Made by a program: the position numbers and the translations under genes. Below, piece by piece: positions 1-11,900 of a DNA stretch of 64,000 nucleotides; the first letter of the stretch is position 1, and each line of letters begins with the position of its first letter. Where the stretch lies: NCBI GenBank assembly GCA_017654935.2, contig CM065704.1:17728565-17792564 (forward strand), read 5' to 3'. Source of the DNA: Phymorhynchus buccinoides (taxonomy: Eukaryota > Mollusca > Gastropoda > Neogastropoda > Raphitomidae). The notes below the pieces were generated by a model. The model saw only the letters and a list, made by a program, of their open reading frames with translations. It did no database searches and was not told the origin of the DNA.

Positions 1-55
1 ATGTGAGCTCCATCAGTATGGGGCCTTGGCCTTGATCTGATTAAATATTCGTACT

Positions 56-66
56 CTCTCTCTCTG

Positions 67-102
<36 letters not shown>

Positions 103-210
103 CCCCTCTCTCTCTCAAGTGTGTGTGTATGTGTGTGCGTGCGCGCGCGCGTGTGTGTGTGCGTGTGTGCGTGCGTGCATGCGTGTGTGTGTGCGATCGG
201 GCGTATGCGC
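56..210 (+). repeat. (CT)n and (GT)n microsatellites
   Basis: ctctctctgtctctgt runs to about 117, then (GT)n/(GCGT)n to about 200. Simple sequence only. Confidence 0.9.
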
Positions 211-489
211 ACGCAGAGATGAGCCTGCACGAGTGGGTGCATTTATGTGTGTGACGTATGTGGAAATTTCAATTTGCACTGTTGTCTTGTTTGCATAAAT
301 AGTTTCTTTGACTTGTTTATTATAATTGAATGACTGGCGGGTGCAGTCAATATGATGATCCCTTTTGTTTGTTATATTCTTATAATTATACTATTTTTCC
401 GCTTGCTTTGATTATTAGTTAATTTCAAATCACATGTCCCCTTGCCATGAAGATTGTATTGTCAATGGCAATAAAAACAGTCAAGTGAC

Positions 490-492
<3 letters not shown>

Positions 493-581
<89 letters not shown>
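493..581 (+). repeat. (TC)n microsatellite before a possible splice acceptor
   Basis: About 90 nt of (TC)n ending cttctctag; it could serve as an oversized polypyrimidine tract for the exon candidate at 583. Confidence 0.9.
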
Positions 582-582
582 A

Positions 583-690
583 GTCGTGTCTGAAGGTGTA
601 TTTTCACCACGTGGCCGGTCATTTCCAAGAGTTCCTGTCCAGCAGACTGCTGACCGTGGCCTCCCTCTGCCTGGTCATTGACGCCTTTCT
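583..690 (+). CDS. Possible exon of a membrane-protein gene
   Basis: Between acceptor ttctctag and donor CTG|gtcagt one frame reads CLKVYFHHVAGHFQEFLSSR then LLTVASLCLVIDAFL, an amphipathic stretch followed by a hydrophobic segment. Splice signals and composition support coding. No family is recognised and no upstream exon is visible. Confidence 0.35.
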
Positions 691-899
691 GGTCAGTACA
701 CTTTATGTGTATGTATGTGTTACGCCCAATCCATGAAATTGCCCATTTCATGAAATGTACAAAATGGTTTTCCCAGTTTCGTGAAATAGCCAATTTATAG
801 CTTGCAATTAAGAAAATAAATATGAATTAAAAATAGTTTTCGTTAAAAACATTTTGCCCATTTCATAAAATAGGCAATTTCACGGATTGGGCGTAACAT

Positions 900-1345
900 A
901 TGCAGTGTGTGTGTGTGTGTGTGTCGGGGAGGGGGGGGGGGGCGGAAGATGTGTGTGTGTGCCTTTGTGGGTCTTTTTAAGTGTGTGTGTGTGTCTCTGT
1001 GTGAGTGTGTGTGTGTGTGTGTGCGTGTGCGTGCATGTGTGTGTGTGTGTGCGTGTGCGTGTGTGCGTATAGGTGTATAAGTGAGCATGGGAGGGGGTGT
1101 ATGTGCATAAGTCTGTATATAAGTATGTGTATGAGCATGTGTATAAGTGTGTGTGAGTATGTGTACATGCGTGTGTACATTTGTGTGTCGCAGTGCGTGA
1201 ATGTGTATGTATGTGTTTGTGACTCGTTGTGTGTTTGTGACTCTGAGTGTGTTGTGTTTTGTGTGTGTGTTCTGTTTGTGTGCGTGTGCGCGTGTGTGTT
1301 TCTCTGTGTCGGTGTGTGTGGTGGTGTGCTTGTGAGCTCGCGCGT
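900..1345 (+). repeat. GT-rich degenerate microsatellite
   Basis: Imperfect (GT)n with a poly-G run near 935. Apparent CVCV or THTH ORFs here are simple-sequence artefacts. Confidence 0.9.
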
Positions 1346-1644
1346 ACAGTACATGCAAGTCTATCAGTGTCCGACTAAAACCTCCAGAAAGCAAAAGGAA
1401 AACAACTGGGAAAGTTGAGTTCGAATTTCCTCATAATGTAGATGCCCTGTCCAAGGTACATCCCCACTCTCTCGGTTACACAGAATGGAGACGCGAGGAA
1501 AGCAGGGGTTAAAATGGTCCCCAAAGGCTTATTTCAATACCCAAGCATTTATAGGCCTTCAGCTTTCAGTCTCATTGTACTCCCAGTTCTTACAGAACAG
1601 GAGTACATTGGAATGGGAACGAGGGCTGTGCGTTTCCCTGTCCG

Positions 1645-1649
<5 letters not shown>

Positions 1650-1709
<60 letters not shown>

Positions 1710-1742
1710 GTGTGTGTAAGTGTGTGTGTGTGTGTGTGTGTC
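1650..1742 (+). repeat. (GT)n microsatellite
   Basis: About 90 nt of (GT)n with two short taag interruptions. Confidence 0.92.
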
Positions 1743-1745
1743 CGT

Positions 1746-2548
1746 GTGTGACCCAAATGTGTTCCAGTCCATAGCGCCTAAACCAATGAACCGATCTTAA
1801 TAATACTTGGCACAGTCATTCTTTAGACCTTGCAGATTATTCACTCGATGTCAGATTCACAGAACTACGAGTCATATCAACGTATTCCCAGTCAGAATTT
1901 TTGGAATATTAAAAAAACCCACTGATTATTTAAAAGCTAATAAATGGATTGAGCCAAAGTAGGCATAGTGAATATGTCACTAACAACTTTTCTTGTAAAA
2001 TATTTAATTTCTCAGTATTGCTTCACTAATTTCTCAGTATTGATTCGGGATTTTTTTTAACACAAAAAGCATAATGACGATAATTTTAAAAATTAACTCC
2101 CTTGACAAGAGAGAGCAATTATACCGTTATTCATGTGACAGTGATGTGCATAGTGAGGTCTGTGTGGGTGTATATTTGTGTGGGGGTGTTGCTGGGGTGT
2201 CTAAACTACAATTGGTGAAGGTGCAGATCAACACCCCCTGTCACAGTCCTGGTTCATTGCGTTGTTTTCGTCTTGCCTTTACCTTCCAGTATTATTGAAT
2301 GTAAATGGATGGAAATGAACGGTAAATAATAAGAACACGATAGAGGTTTATGTGCTCAATCTGCAGTAAGAAAGGCAAGACTGAAACAAACCACCGGAAA
2401 GAACCGAGAAATGAAGGAGGGGGTGTTGATCTGCTATTTTGCATGGCTTTGGTGAGTGTGCGGGTGGGTGGGGGTGCCTTAATGGAGATTGATCAACCTT
2501 TTTTTAAAATCTAATAGCAGACGGCTTAAGTGGTCACTGTTTTAATAC
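1746..2548. other. No gene seen
   Basis: AT-rich non-coding sequence. The stretch at 1440-1640 before the (GT)n (gatgccctgtccaaggtaca) resembles 51190-51240, suggesting a dispersed repeat. Nothing else is identified. Confidence 0.5.
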
Positions 2549-2690
2549 ATCTGTATCGCTACAAATTCGGGACTTTCCTGGAGTTGCACTGCCTCCGGGC
2601 ATTGCCTCCAGGATCGTTCCCACATCTTTATATCTACTAATGTCCCATATGTGTCTGTTTCAGACCGGAGGACGTTCAACTGATTTTCCT
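2549..2690 (+). repeat. Dispersed GGGACTTTACTGG repeat, copy near the left end
   Basis: Runs from catctgtatcgctac through gggactttcctggagttgca and tgtcccatatgtgtctgttt to cagaccggaggacgttcaac. Its end coincides with a possible exon start (see 2665). Confidence 0.75.
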
Positions 2691-2790
2691 CATGGTCACT
2701 GTAACTCTGGTGTCAGTGCAGGTGCCAGGCATGGTCTCCGTGTTACTGCTGTGCTGCACCGTCAAGGACAGAAGATGGACCCACGCCTGA
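2665..2790 (+). CDS. Possible terminal exon of a membrane-protein gene
   Basis: After acceptor ctgtttcag one frame reads PEDVQLIFLMVTVTLVSVQV then PGMVSVLLLCCTVKDRRWTH and Ala-stop (TGA at 2788-2790). Another acceptor gtgcag at 2717-2722 would give phase-0 joining to the exon candidate at 583. The first bases belong to a dispersed repeat (2549-2690), so this could be exonisation or chance. Confidence 0.3.
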   Translation, partial: PEDVQLIFLMVTVTLVSVQVPGMVSVLLLCCTVKDRRWTHA

Positions 2791-3957
2791 GGAGTCTCTG
2801 CTTGCCCACGTGAACACCACCACTCACTCCATCCCGACGCCTTTAGTAGTGTGTCGAATGACAAATGCACGGGCGCAACCCCCCAAAATGAAAAAAACCC
2901 AAAACGTTTTGTCAGTCAATTTCAGTCATTGATTGAGTCAATCGTAGGCCGACTTTTTCTTTACGTCGTTCTGTAGGCCTACTTGCAGTGCCGTTGGTAC
3001 AACCATGGCAGATCGTGAATGCCATCATCGATACTTAATAACTCAGGGTCGCTGTTCATTCCAAAAAAAAGGCCAGTATCGCTTGTGCATATATGTGAAT
3101 GTGTACATTTATACTGGGACATAGTGGGCCTGGGACACTTGATGGAGAGAGCCGCGAATTCCGGGCAAGAGCGACCAAGTTCATAATGCCCATAACAGCT
3201 TGTAGTTGCCATTGCCGATCTTTCTTGTTTTTTTAAGAAGGGAAGTTCAGTTTCAGGTAACATGAAAAAACAACAACAGTCCTGAAATCCTTGCGAAAGG
3301 GACAAAGTTGCACCCATGCAAGTGATGATCCACAAAACGCCACCATCAACTTGATGATGGTGGTTGGGATGAGAAAGAAGAAGAACGCACTGACTGTATC
3401 AGAGGGGACCCTTATCAGAGCATAGAAGGCCTACTTTGTACAAAGAACAATTACTGGACCCTCTCTCTACCCGTGAAAGTGCGCAGAACCCAGACCTGTT
3501 TTTGGTATGGTGTTACTTTTCTAAAGTCACAAAGACTCGTCTCTGTAGCCCTGACATTCGGGCTGCCCCCACCTGAAGAGCGCATCAACACTAGTACAGT
3601 GCCATCCCTTTATTTTGGCATTTCATGTGACAGTACATTGAATGACCGACTCCTCTATTGTGGTTGACCTTGTCTGGTTCGTCTAGTATGGGCCTACATT
3701 ATCATTAGTTTCCAACTAGTAACTCAACACCACAGTAGGTCATATCTGCCTTCGTTCTTGACTATTATGAGAACATGTAAGAAAATTTGAATGTGTGACA
3801 ACATACGTGATCAAAGGACCAAGCATTCCTTTCAAGTATATGAAATAAGTCAAGTTACTAGTATAGTGGTACAATAACAAAAGTGTCACAAATGCGGAAA
3901 CATAACTCGAAGTACCCAATTTTGCTATTTCGAATGAATGAAAATCTGCTTAATATA
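2791..3957. other. No gene seen
   Basis: Non-coding; only short random frames. The stretch 2870-2905 (gggcgcaaccccccaaaatg) resembles 15845-15870, another dispersed fragment. Confidence 0.5.
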
Positions 3958-4070
3958 ACGTCCTCCGGTCAGACACATGTGGGACACTACTAGTAGATAT
4001 AAAGATGGTAGGAACGATCCTGGAGGCAATGCAGGCAATGCACCAGTAAAGTCCCAAATTTTCAACAATA
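3958..4070 (-). repeat. Dispersed GGGACTTTACTGG repeat, reverse copy
   Basis: Reverse orientation: acgtcctccggtcagacaca, tgtgggacactactagtaga, gaacgatcctggaggcaatg, then agtaaagtcccaaatttt. Confidence 0.7.
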
Positions 4071-4635
4071 CATATATGCATACATTTTGGCTTTTTTAAA
4101 AATCTGGTTCGAACACGTATTAATTTCAAACCACAATTTTCCCTGGTGTTGTGGGTGAATGACAGAGGGATATAACTGACCTAAACTGGGCAGCCAGTCC
4201 CTAAATGGTGAGCAGTTATTTCCCTTGTTACTTGTACTCAAACCTTTCTCACACAATTTGTTTTTTAAAAATCAAACTCCCTGGGAGAACGTTCGTATGG
4301 CTCGCCGTTATAGCTAACTGACATCACGGACCTCATTGTCAGGACGTAGGCGGACAATTGTGCCAATGTTCATTCTGATCGGTTCAATATTCATTGCCGT
4401 AGAAAATCTGATTGGAAGCACGTGTATAATTATGCTTACCATCTGGTGAAACTGTACATATTCATACATTTATATTTATTACGACATGAAAAGACTGTTC
4501 TGCCAGGTTTCGTCAAGAGTGGTTCAGCAGTTTGGGTTGTAGAGCCTGGAATATGAATTCAGTTCACATGCAGACTGACTGAGACACTTACATCCGCACG
4601 CGCACGCAGACACACACACACGTGTGCGCACATGC

Positions 4636-4794
<159 letters not shown>

Positions 4795-5038
4795 CATTTG
4801 CATTAATATGTAAAATCTTTTTGGTAAATTAAGATAGCGTTTCATTTCTGTTCAGTCATCCGTCACAATTGTGTCTGTGTACTTGTTTTTCCTTTAAGAC
4901 AGGGCGCTTTTTTTTTAAATTTAAGTTTTCTTGTTGCCCTATCCAATGAATATTCATTTTTGTTTGTGACTTTGAAAAAAAGCTATTTAAACGAGAGGCA
5001 CAGACATAAAAGCGCAGATTAGTTCTTCAATTACTTGT

Positions 5039-5245
5039 AGCGGTGCCATAGCCGATGAGGTTTACCCGAGGCGTGGTTACCGCTACACCTATCTGTATTA
5101 ATAAAAAAAATCGGGACTTTACTGGTTTCGTACTGCCTCCGGGCATTGCCTCCAGTATTGTTCCCACCATATTTGTATTTACAAATGTCCCATATGTGTC
5201 TGATTCAGACCAAGAGGACGTAAAACACCATTTTCGTCGTCCATA
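5039..5245 (+). repeat. Dispersed repeat 'GGGACTTTACTGG-TGTCCCATATGTG', longest copy
   Basis: Order: gcggtgccatagccgatgag, tcgggactttactggt, ctgcctccgggcattgcctc, cagtattgttcccaccat, aaatgtcccatatgtgtctg, gaggacgtaaaacaccattt. Other copies are at 2549-2690, 3958-4070 (minus), 36146-36345, 36367-36568, 38477-38625 and a fragment at 57143-57200 (minus). No tRNA-like promoter is clear. Confidence 0.8.
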
Positions 5246-5325
5246 AAAGCGCACAGGCCCTCGTTTCCATCCCAGTGTACTCCCGTTCACATAGTACAAA
5301 AAAAGAGGGTAAGGATGGGGGCAGA

Positions 5326-5336
5326 AGACCAGTGTT
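5326..5336. repeat. Left target-site duplication AGACCAGTGTT
   Basis: An exact 11-bp match to 6430-6440, directly abutting the inverted ends of the element between them. Confidence 0.8.
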
Positions 5337-6429
5337 GCAACGCGTTTTGTAATAAAGTTGCGAATTGTAATAAAATAAAATTAGTACAAAACGCGTTGCG
5401 ATGACATCAGTTTATTACAATTCGCGTACAACGCGTTTTGTAAGTAGCGAATTGTAATACAATTATTACAAAACGCGTTGCGATCACATCATTTTTATTA
5501 CAATTCGCGTACAACGCGTTTTGTAATAAAGTTGCGAGGGCGTTCCGAAACTCTAGAAACCCCCTCCCCTCCCCATATCCTCTTCTTGTCCCCCTTGGTT
5601 TAAACAAATCTTTATTCACTCACTCGGTAACGATCAAACAAAAAGACAATTAGAGCAACAACAAGCTCGAAGCTTATACCGTGCTCCTTAAATTAACTAA
5701 ATTAACATCATAATTGCACAATTGATTGAACAGATGGAGACTGCGTTTAAACCAATATAAACTGTGAATACAAACAAGTTTTAAGTGTGAACAAAACAGA
5801 AATAATAATAATAATAATAATAATGTCCCCCTTCTTCTTCTTCTTTGCCAACCCCTCAACCTAATGGGTCCTCTGAATGGTTTTATTGCAATTGCAAATT
5901 TTACCATTCTCCAAACCCTTAAAAAGGCATTAAAAGATGTTTGCATACACTTATGCATGACGCACACACTGACGAACACATGTGCGACACACTTCCGAAC
6001 ACCTGAAAACACCTCCCCACACGTCACTTGCCAAGCTCATATATGCATAAAATGACGTCTGAATATAATATTAGAGTGTATTACAATTCGCAACTTTATT
6101 ACAAAACGCGTTGTACGCGAATTGTAATAAACTGATGTGATCGCAACGCGTTTTGTAGTAATTTTAGTACAATTCGCTACTTTATTACAAAACTCGTTGT
6201 CACAACTTTATTACAAAACGCGTTGTACGCGAATTGTAATAAACTGATGTGATCGCAACGCGTTTTGTAGTAATTTTAGTACAATTCGCTACTTTATTAC
6301 AAAACTCGTTGTCACAACTTTATTACAAAACGCGTTGTACGCGAATTGTAATAAACTGATGTGATCGCGAAATGCGTTTTGTAGTAATTTTATAATAATT
6401 CGCTACTTTATTACAAAACGCGTTGTCGC
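5337..6429. mobile_element. 1.09-kb non-autonomous DNA transposon with 11-bp target duplication
   Basis: The 11-bp string agaccagtgtt occurs immediately outside both ends (5326-5336 and 6430-6440). The ends are inverted: gcaacgcgttttgtaataaa on the left, and gcgacaacgcgttttgtaat on the right read in reverse. Both arms are built from reiterated ACGCG-containing palindromic modules. The right arm has three tandem copies at 112-bp spacing (acaaaacgcg at 6101, 6213, 6325). The centre (about 5540-6075) has no coding potential. An 8-11 bp duplication is typical of Mutator-like elements, so that superfamily is the best guess. Confidence 0.8.
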
Positions 6430-6440
6430 AGACCAGTGTT
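6430..6440. repeat. Right target-site duplication AGACCAGTGTT
   Basis: An exact match to 5326-5336, the other side of the same insertion. Confidence 0.8.
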
Positions 6441-6883
6441 CTGTGTCATCGGGTTTGCTTGTTAGGTCCCCTATGCGCACAGAAGTGTGAAAACGTTTCT
6501 GCAGCAGTTGCAAACCGACAGTATAATAATTATATAACATAATAATCAATGCCTAGGCAGCAATTACTATGGGAGAAATTGAAAACTGACGCGTTGGGAA
6601 AAAAAGAAAGGAAGAAAAAAAGAAAGAAAGAAAATAAGAAAGAAAACAAAAAAAAGGAAAAATCGTTATGATTGTACATAATTCTATTGTAGAAGGCAAA
6701 ATGTTGTTAAATTCCTACAAAATAAGGGAAATAAAAATGGCCGAGGCCTGTTCTACTTGTACACCATATAATTTCAATGTGAACAGGTTTTAGTTAATAG
6801 TAATTGTCCCGCGGATCTTACAGAGGCCAATTCATGTGATATGTACAAATGCTCGTGCACGTATGCATGTGTGTGTGTGTGAG

Positions 6884-6918
<35 letters not shown>

Positions 6919-6959
6919 ACACAGATCAGTGTCAATTAACCTCTCAGGGCTATTTTGTA

Positions 6960-8314
6960 CTTTAGCCAGAAGGTACTATCATTCTTCTATGGTGAAAGCC
7001 AGAAGGTACTATCATTCTTCTCTGGTGAAAGCCAGAAGGTACTATCATTATTCTCTGGTGAAAGCCAGAAGGTACTATCATTCTTCTCTGGTTGAAAGCC
7101 AGAAGGTCTACTATCATTCTTCTCTGGTGAAAGCCAGAAGGTACTATCATTCTTCTCTGGTGAAAGCCAGAAGGTACTATCATTATTCTATGGTGAAAGC
7201 CAGAAGGTACTATCATTCTTCTCTGGTGAAAGCCAGAAGGTACTATCATTCTTCTCAGGTGAAAGCCAGAAGGTACTATCATTCTCTCTGGTGAAAGCCA
7301 GAAGGTACTATCTTCTCTGGTGAAAGCTTACTATCATCCAGAAGGTACTATCATTCTCTGGTGAAAGCCAGAAGGTACTATCATTCTTCTCTGGTGAAAG
7401 TCAGAAGGTACTATCATTCTTCTCTGGTGAAAGTCAGAAGGTACTATCATTCTTCTCTGGTGAAAGCCAGAAGGTACTATCATTCTTCTTATGGTGAAAG
7501 CCAGAAGGTACTATCATTCTTCTCTGGTGAAAGCCAGAAGGTACTATCATTCTTCTCTGGTGAAAGTCAGAAGGTACTATCATTCTTCTCTGGTGAAAGC
7601 CAGAAGGTACTATCATTCTTCTCTGGTGAAAGCCAGAAGGTACTATCATTCTTCTCTGGTGAAAGCCAGAAGGTACTATCATTCTTCTCTGGTGAAAGCC
7701 AGAAGGTACTATCATTCTTCTCTGGTGAAAGCCAGAAGGTACTATCATTCTTCTCTGGTGAAAGCCAGAAGGTACTATCATTCTTCTCTGGTGAAAGCCA
7801 GAAGGTACTATCATTCTTATCTGGTGAAAGCCAGAAGGTACTATCATTCTTATCTGGTGAAAGCCAGAAGGTACTATCATTCTACTCCGGTGAAAGCCAG
7901 AAGGTACTATCATTCTTATCTGGTGAAAGCCAGAAGGTACTATCATTCTACTCCGGTGAAAGCCAGAAGGTACTATCATTCTTATCCGGTGAAAGCCAGA
8001 AGGTACTATCATTCTTATCTGGTGAAAGCCAGAAGGTACTATCATTCTTATCTGGTGAAAGCCAGAAGGTACTATCATTCTACTCCGGTGAAAGCCAGAA
8101 GGTACTATCATTCTTATCTGGTGAAAGCCAGAAGGTACTATCATTCTTCTCCGGGTGAAAGCCAGAAGGTACTATCATTCTTATCTGGTGAAAGCCAGAA
8201 GGTACTATCATTCTACTCCGGTGAAAGTCATAAGGTACTATCATTCTTCTCCGGTGAAAGCCAGAAGGTACTATCATTCTTCTTATAGGGTGAAAGCCAG
8301 AAGGTACTATCAGC
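6960..8314 (+). repeat. 33-bp minisatellite, about 40 units
   Basis: The unit is ggtgaaagccagaaggtact followed by atcattcttctct. Units drift from ttcttctct on the left to ttcttatct and ttctactcc on the right, so the array grew by local duplication. It is open in several frames on both strands only because 33 is a multiple of three and the unit lacks stops. An inverted unit lies just beyond the right end (8347-8382). Confidence 0.9.
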
Positions 8315-8346
8315 CCACTGTCTTCTTCATTCCCATTGTGAAAGGA

Positions 8347-8382
8347 CCCTCTGGCTTTTACCTGAGAAGAATGATAGTACCT
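8347..8382 (-). repeat. Single inverted unit of the 33-bp minisatellite
   Basis: ctctggcttttacctgagaa followed by gaatgatagtacct is the reverse complement of the array unit, and sits about 35 bp past the last direct unit. Confidence 0.75.
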
Positions 8383-8659
8383 CCGGGCATAATTATAACC
8401 CTTCATAGTGATGCCAGCAGACAGAGAGACAAAGAATAATTACAACTCGCTTAACCCGCACAAATGCACTTACAATTTTATTTTTTTAAACAGCACAAGA
8501 CATATTCATCAATGAGTCTGCCCGCTTTATTATTAAAAAAAATTTCCCATTTGTTTAACATCATGCATTTATTTTGGAAACATTAAACAACCCCAGAACC
8601 CGCAAAAAAGTGATATCAACATGACCACAAAAAAAGTTCAATTGCGATTTCTTACAAAA

Positions 8660-8791
<132 letters not shown>

Positions 8792-9257
8792 TTAAATTCA
8801 GCAGACATGTAAATGAAAAGATTAACTTTTCAAAATGGTCTACAATGAAGGTTGGGTTTTTTTAAAGTGCATTTCAGAATTCCTATTTGTCCAGAGATAG
8901 AGATTGGAGACTGAAACAATCTGAAAATTTGGTGCAAACATATATGCATGTCATTTGTATCAATGTCAGGAAAAGATGTAAAAGGTATCAATTATTACAT
9001 GCACAAAAATGGAAAAACATCAGTAAAATTTAAAAAATTTAAATGGTCTGATAATCATGTTTACATATTTGAAGAAAAAACAACACACCATATACAGTTA
9101 ACACTCAGCAAACTAAAACTGTAAAATTTGAAAGAAAAACAACATTATTTTAATTCTTCAAAGCATGTGCAACTTCATAAAAAGTGGTTTGGTTTCTCTT
9201 TTATTATAAGTAAACGAAAAATGTAACTCAAATCTTATACAAGCTAGGTATGGGCAT

Positions 9258-9266
9258 GATAGAGAG

Positions 9267-9346
<80 letters not shown>

Positions 9347-9368
9347 TGTGTGTGTGTGTTTGTGTGTG
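9258..9368 (+). repeat. (GA)n(GT)n microsatellite
   Basis: About 85 nt of (GA)n, then (GT)n. A further (TG)n run lies at 9470-9520. Confidence 0.92.
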
Positions 9369-9467
9369 TACCTGTGTTGGCGTGCATGTGCTAATTCATA
9401 TGCCCCAAGCCTGCATAATGACATTAGCATTCATGTGGGGGAGAGAGATTGAAAAAGATAGAGAATG

Positions 9468-9519
<52 letters not shown>

Positions 9520-9916
9520 ATGCGTACATGCGTGTGTGTGTGTACATGGCTGCAATACGTAATATGCGTTTATCCATGCGCACACACATGCACATTACAA
9601 GCCTCTCGGTAGATTAAAATAACAATCACAAAGAATCACACTGTACAGTTCAGAAACTACAATACACACGGCACACAGCACAACATAATTATCACAGATC
9701 TGTTGCAACAGGCATTTGTACTTTACTCAACACTGCAAAAGTATTGAGTAGGATTTCCTTCTGGGTTTCACTTTTTACTCTTGTAGGTTAGCGGGCTTCA
9801 CAAGATATTGAATCTACCAAAAACAGTACCACACCCATTGTCAGACCTTTTTCACAGTGCTTCATTTACCAAAGGCAAAAGCAGCTTAGAGAGAGAGGGA
9901 GACAGACAGAGAATTA

Positions 9917-10207
9917 CATGGGTGCTCCTGGGAAATGTCAAAACTCCTGCAAGGGGCAGCCCCAGCGGAGTGCAGGAACAGCACGCGCACACACATATTT
10001 ACTGCTCTGTTTTCACCCCTCTAGACTAGTACAAGTGCGACATTCCTTTGAATATAGCAAATGCCTATAAAGGCCCTTTTTATTGTACAAGTTTGTGTGT
10101 GTGTAAGAAAATTGTTGCTTCTCAAATTCTCATAATCCGGCGAAGCCGGCTCTAGGCAATCTAAAAATCCTGCAATTCAGGACATCCTGCAAGGAGGAGC
10201 ATCCATG
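9917..10207. mobile_element. CATGG-ended element with 6-bp target duplication, copy 1
   Basis: The ends CATGGGTGCTCCT and AGGAGGAGCATCCATG are inverted, and exact GAATTA hexamers flank both sides (9911-9916, 10208-10213). The interior is shared with 54718-55013, including ctagtacaagtgc, cattcctttgaatatagcaa and the hairpin-like ccggcgaagccgg. Confidence 0.75.
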
Positions 10208-10308
10208 GAATTAGAGACAGACAGAGAGAGATACACACAGAGACAGACAATCAGAGAAAGAGAGACAGATGTAAAGACAGAAACAAAAAGTGACAAACAG
10301 AGAAAAAG

Positions 10309-10311
<3 letters not shown>

Positions 10312-10362
<51 letters not shown>
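10312..10362 (+). repeat. (GA)n microsatellite
   Basis: A perfect (GA)n run of about 50 nt; the region 10205-10540 is purine-rich throughout. Confidence 0.9.
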
Positions 10363-10365
<3 letters not shown>

Positions 10366-10829
10366 ATTTTTTTTCTTTTCAAATGGTACATTGAATAAGC
10401 AATACAAATTTGCTTTTGTGTTTGTGTATATGTGTGGTGCATTGATAGAGAGAGACAGAGAGACAGAGAAAGAGTGTGAGTGAGAGAGAGAAAAGTAGAA
10501 GTGAGAGAGAGGGGAAGAGACGAAGAGAGAAAAAACCAGACAGACAGCACACACACTTGTACACCTACAGAAGACAGGCAAAGAGGACAGCAGGTGAGAA
10601 GTGGGTGGAGGGAGAAATGAATTGATATTTATGACACATTTTTATTGTATAATGAGTTGGATTCAGCTGTTCAGATTTTTAAGCTCGTTAGCAATTCAAG
10701 CTCCCTGCATGAATAATCAAGTTTCACTGATTGACATGACTGATTCAACACAGGCAATCATGCACATACTGGGTGAAACGTTTAACACACTTGGAATTAA
10801 CAAGACACACACAGAGAACACACACACAT

Positions 10830-10949
10830 ACCTCTCTCTCTCTCTCTCTCTTTGACTCTCTCACAAGCTCTCTCTGTTTCTCATCTCTCTCCCTTTGGGT
10901 GTGTGTATGTGTTTCTGGCTTTTTGTGTCTCTCTCTTCTCTCTGAGTCT

Positions 10950-11030
<81 letters not shown>
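10830..11030 (+). repeat. (TC)n and (CA)n compound microsatellite
   Basis: CT-rich sequence with a perfect (TC)n from about 10956 to 11009 and then (CA)n to 11029. Confidence 0.92.
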
Positions 11031-11035
<5 letters not shown>

Positions 11036-11552
11036 TATATATCAAAATGTTAGTTCATGACCAAGTATCAATACACAAATATTTACAAACACAAATAATT
11101 TATACTTTTTTTTATCAGGAATGGTAGTGGAGACTATGGCCGGTCATCAGGCTGTCTACCCACCAAAACTCTCTCTCTCTCTTTTTTTTTCTTTTTTTCT
11201 GTTCTCTCCCTCATCACCCTTTTCTAGTTGCAATAATAGTAAAACATTACATTGATGACCAAATGAAAGAAGAAGAAGAACATTCAAAGTCCCATTACAT
11301 TTGCTAGTGCTCATTTTCCCCATGACCCAACGTGTAGAGAAGCACCATTAAAAAAACCCCACATAAGGTTGTAATGAAACAATTTTACGCACAAAGCGAT
11401 AAATATAAATGGCATCAACATCGCACTCTTGTATAGAACAGCATGGGTGCAAATTTTCCTGGTATACAAGGAATTTTACCAGAAAAGGAAATTTCTTTTG
11501 CATTTGTATAAATTGTACAAAAAGCAAACTAAAATACCTTCATATTCTAGTG
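11031..11552. other. No gene seen
   Basis: AT-rich sequence with short (CT) and (GAA) runs between a compound microsatellite and the SINE. Confidence 0.5.
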
Positions 11553-11666
11553 TAGAGTGGCACAGTGGTAGCGCGTTCGCTTCGTGTCAAGTAAACCCGA
11601 GTTCGAACCTGGGTACAGGGGATTTTTCCTCTCACTTTGCACTAGGCCTTGCGGTCTGAATGTGGA

Positions 11667-11697
<31 letters not shown>

Positions 11698-11900
11698 CGT
11701 GTGCTCATGCACATAGCACACGTTAAACCCAGTGGCAACGAAAAAGTTGTCATTTGGTCAAAATTTTCCTTCCTCATCAGTCACACAAAAATCGCATGCA
11801 AACTTCTTTTTTTTTAAATTGGGTGGCGCGCCTCTGTCTGCGACGCTCTCTCCAGGTGGCAGCAACCCGAATTTCACAGAGATGCCTCTGTACCTAACCT
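11553..11900 (+). mobile_element. tRNA-derived SINE, complete head and conserved body
   Basis: The 5' head has an A-box-like stretch TGGCACAGTGGTAGCGCG and a B-box-like GAGTTCGAACCTG at tRNA-like spacing. The body contains ctttcggatgagacgataaa and gaggtcccgtgtgctcatgc, similar to a central domain shared by several animal SINE families as I recall. A second copy without the head is at 14449-14740. The tail ends near gatgcctctgt followed by taacctaacctaaat. Confidence 0.8.

Noticed and set aside
7361..8288. 265-codon frames SGESQKVLSFF or VKARRYYHSSL repeats as a protein gene
   Set aside because: The 33-bp unit has no stop in several frames of both strands, so openness carries no coding signal; there is no non-repeat coding flank.
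6960..8314. CRISPR-like array
   Set aside because: Units are contiguous with no unique spacers, and the genome is eukaryotic.
11553..11625. A genuine tRNA gene
   Set aside because: A- and B-box-like motifs are present but the cloverleaf is not convincing and the segment continues into a SINE body with a second genomic copy.
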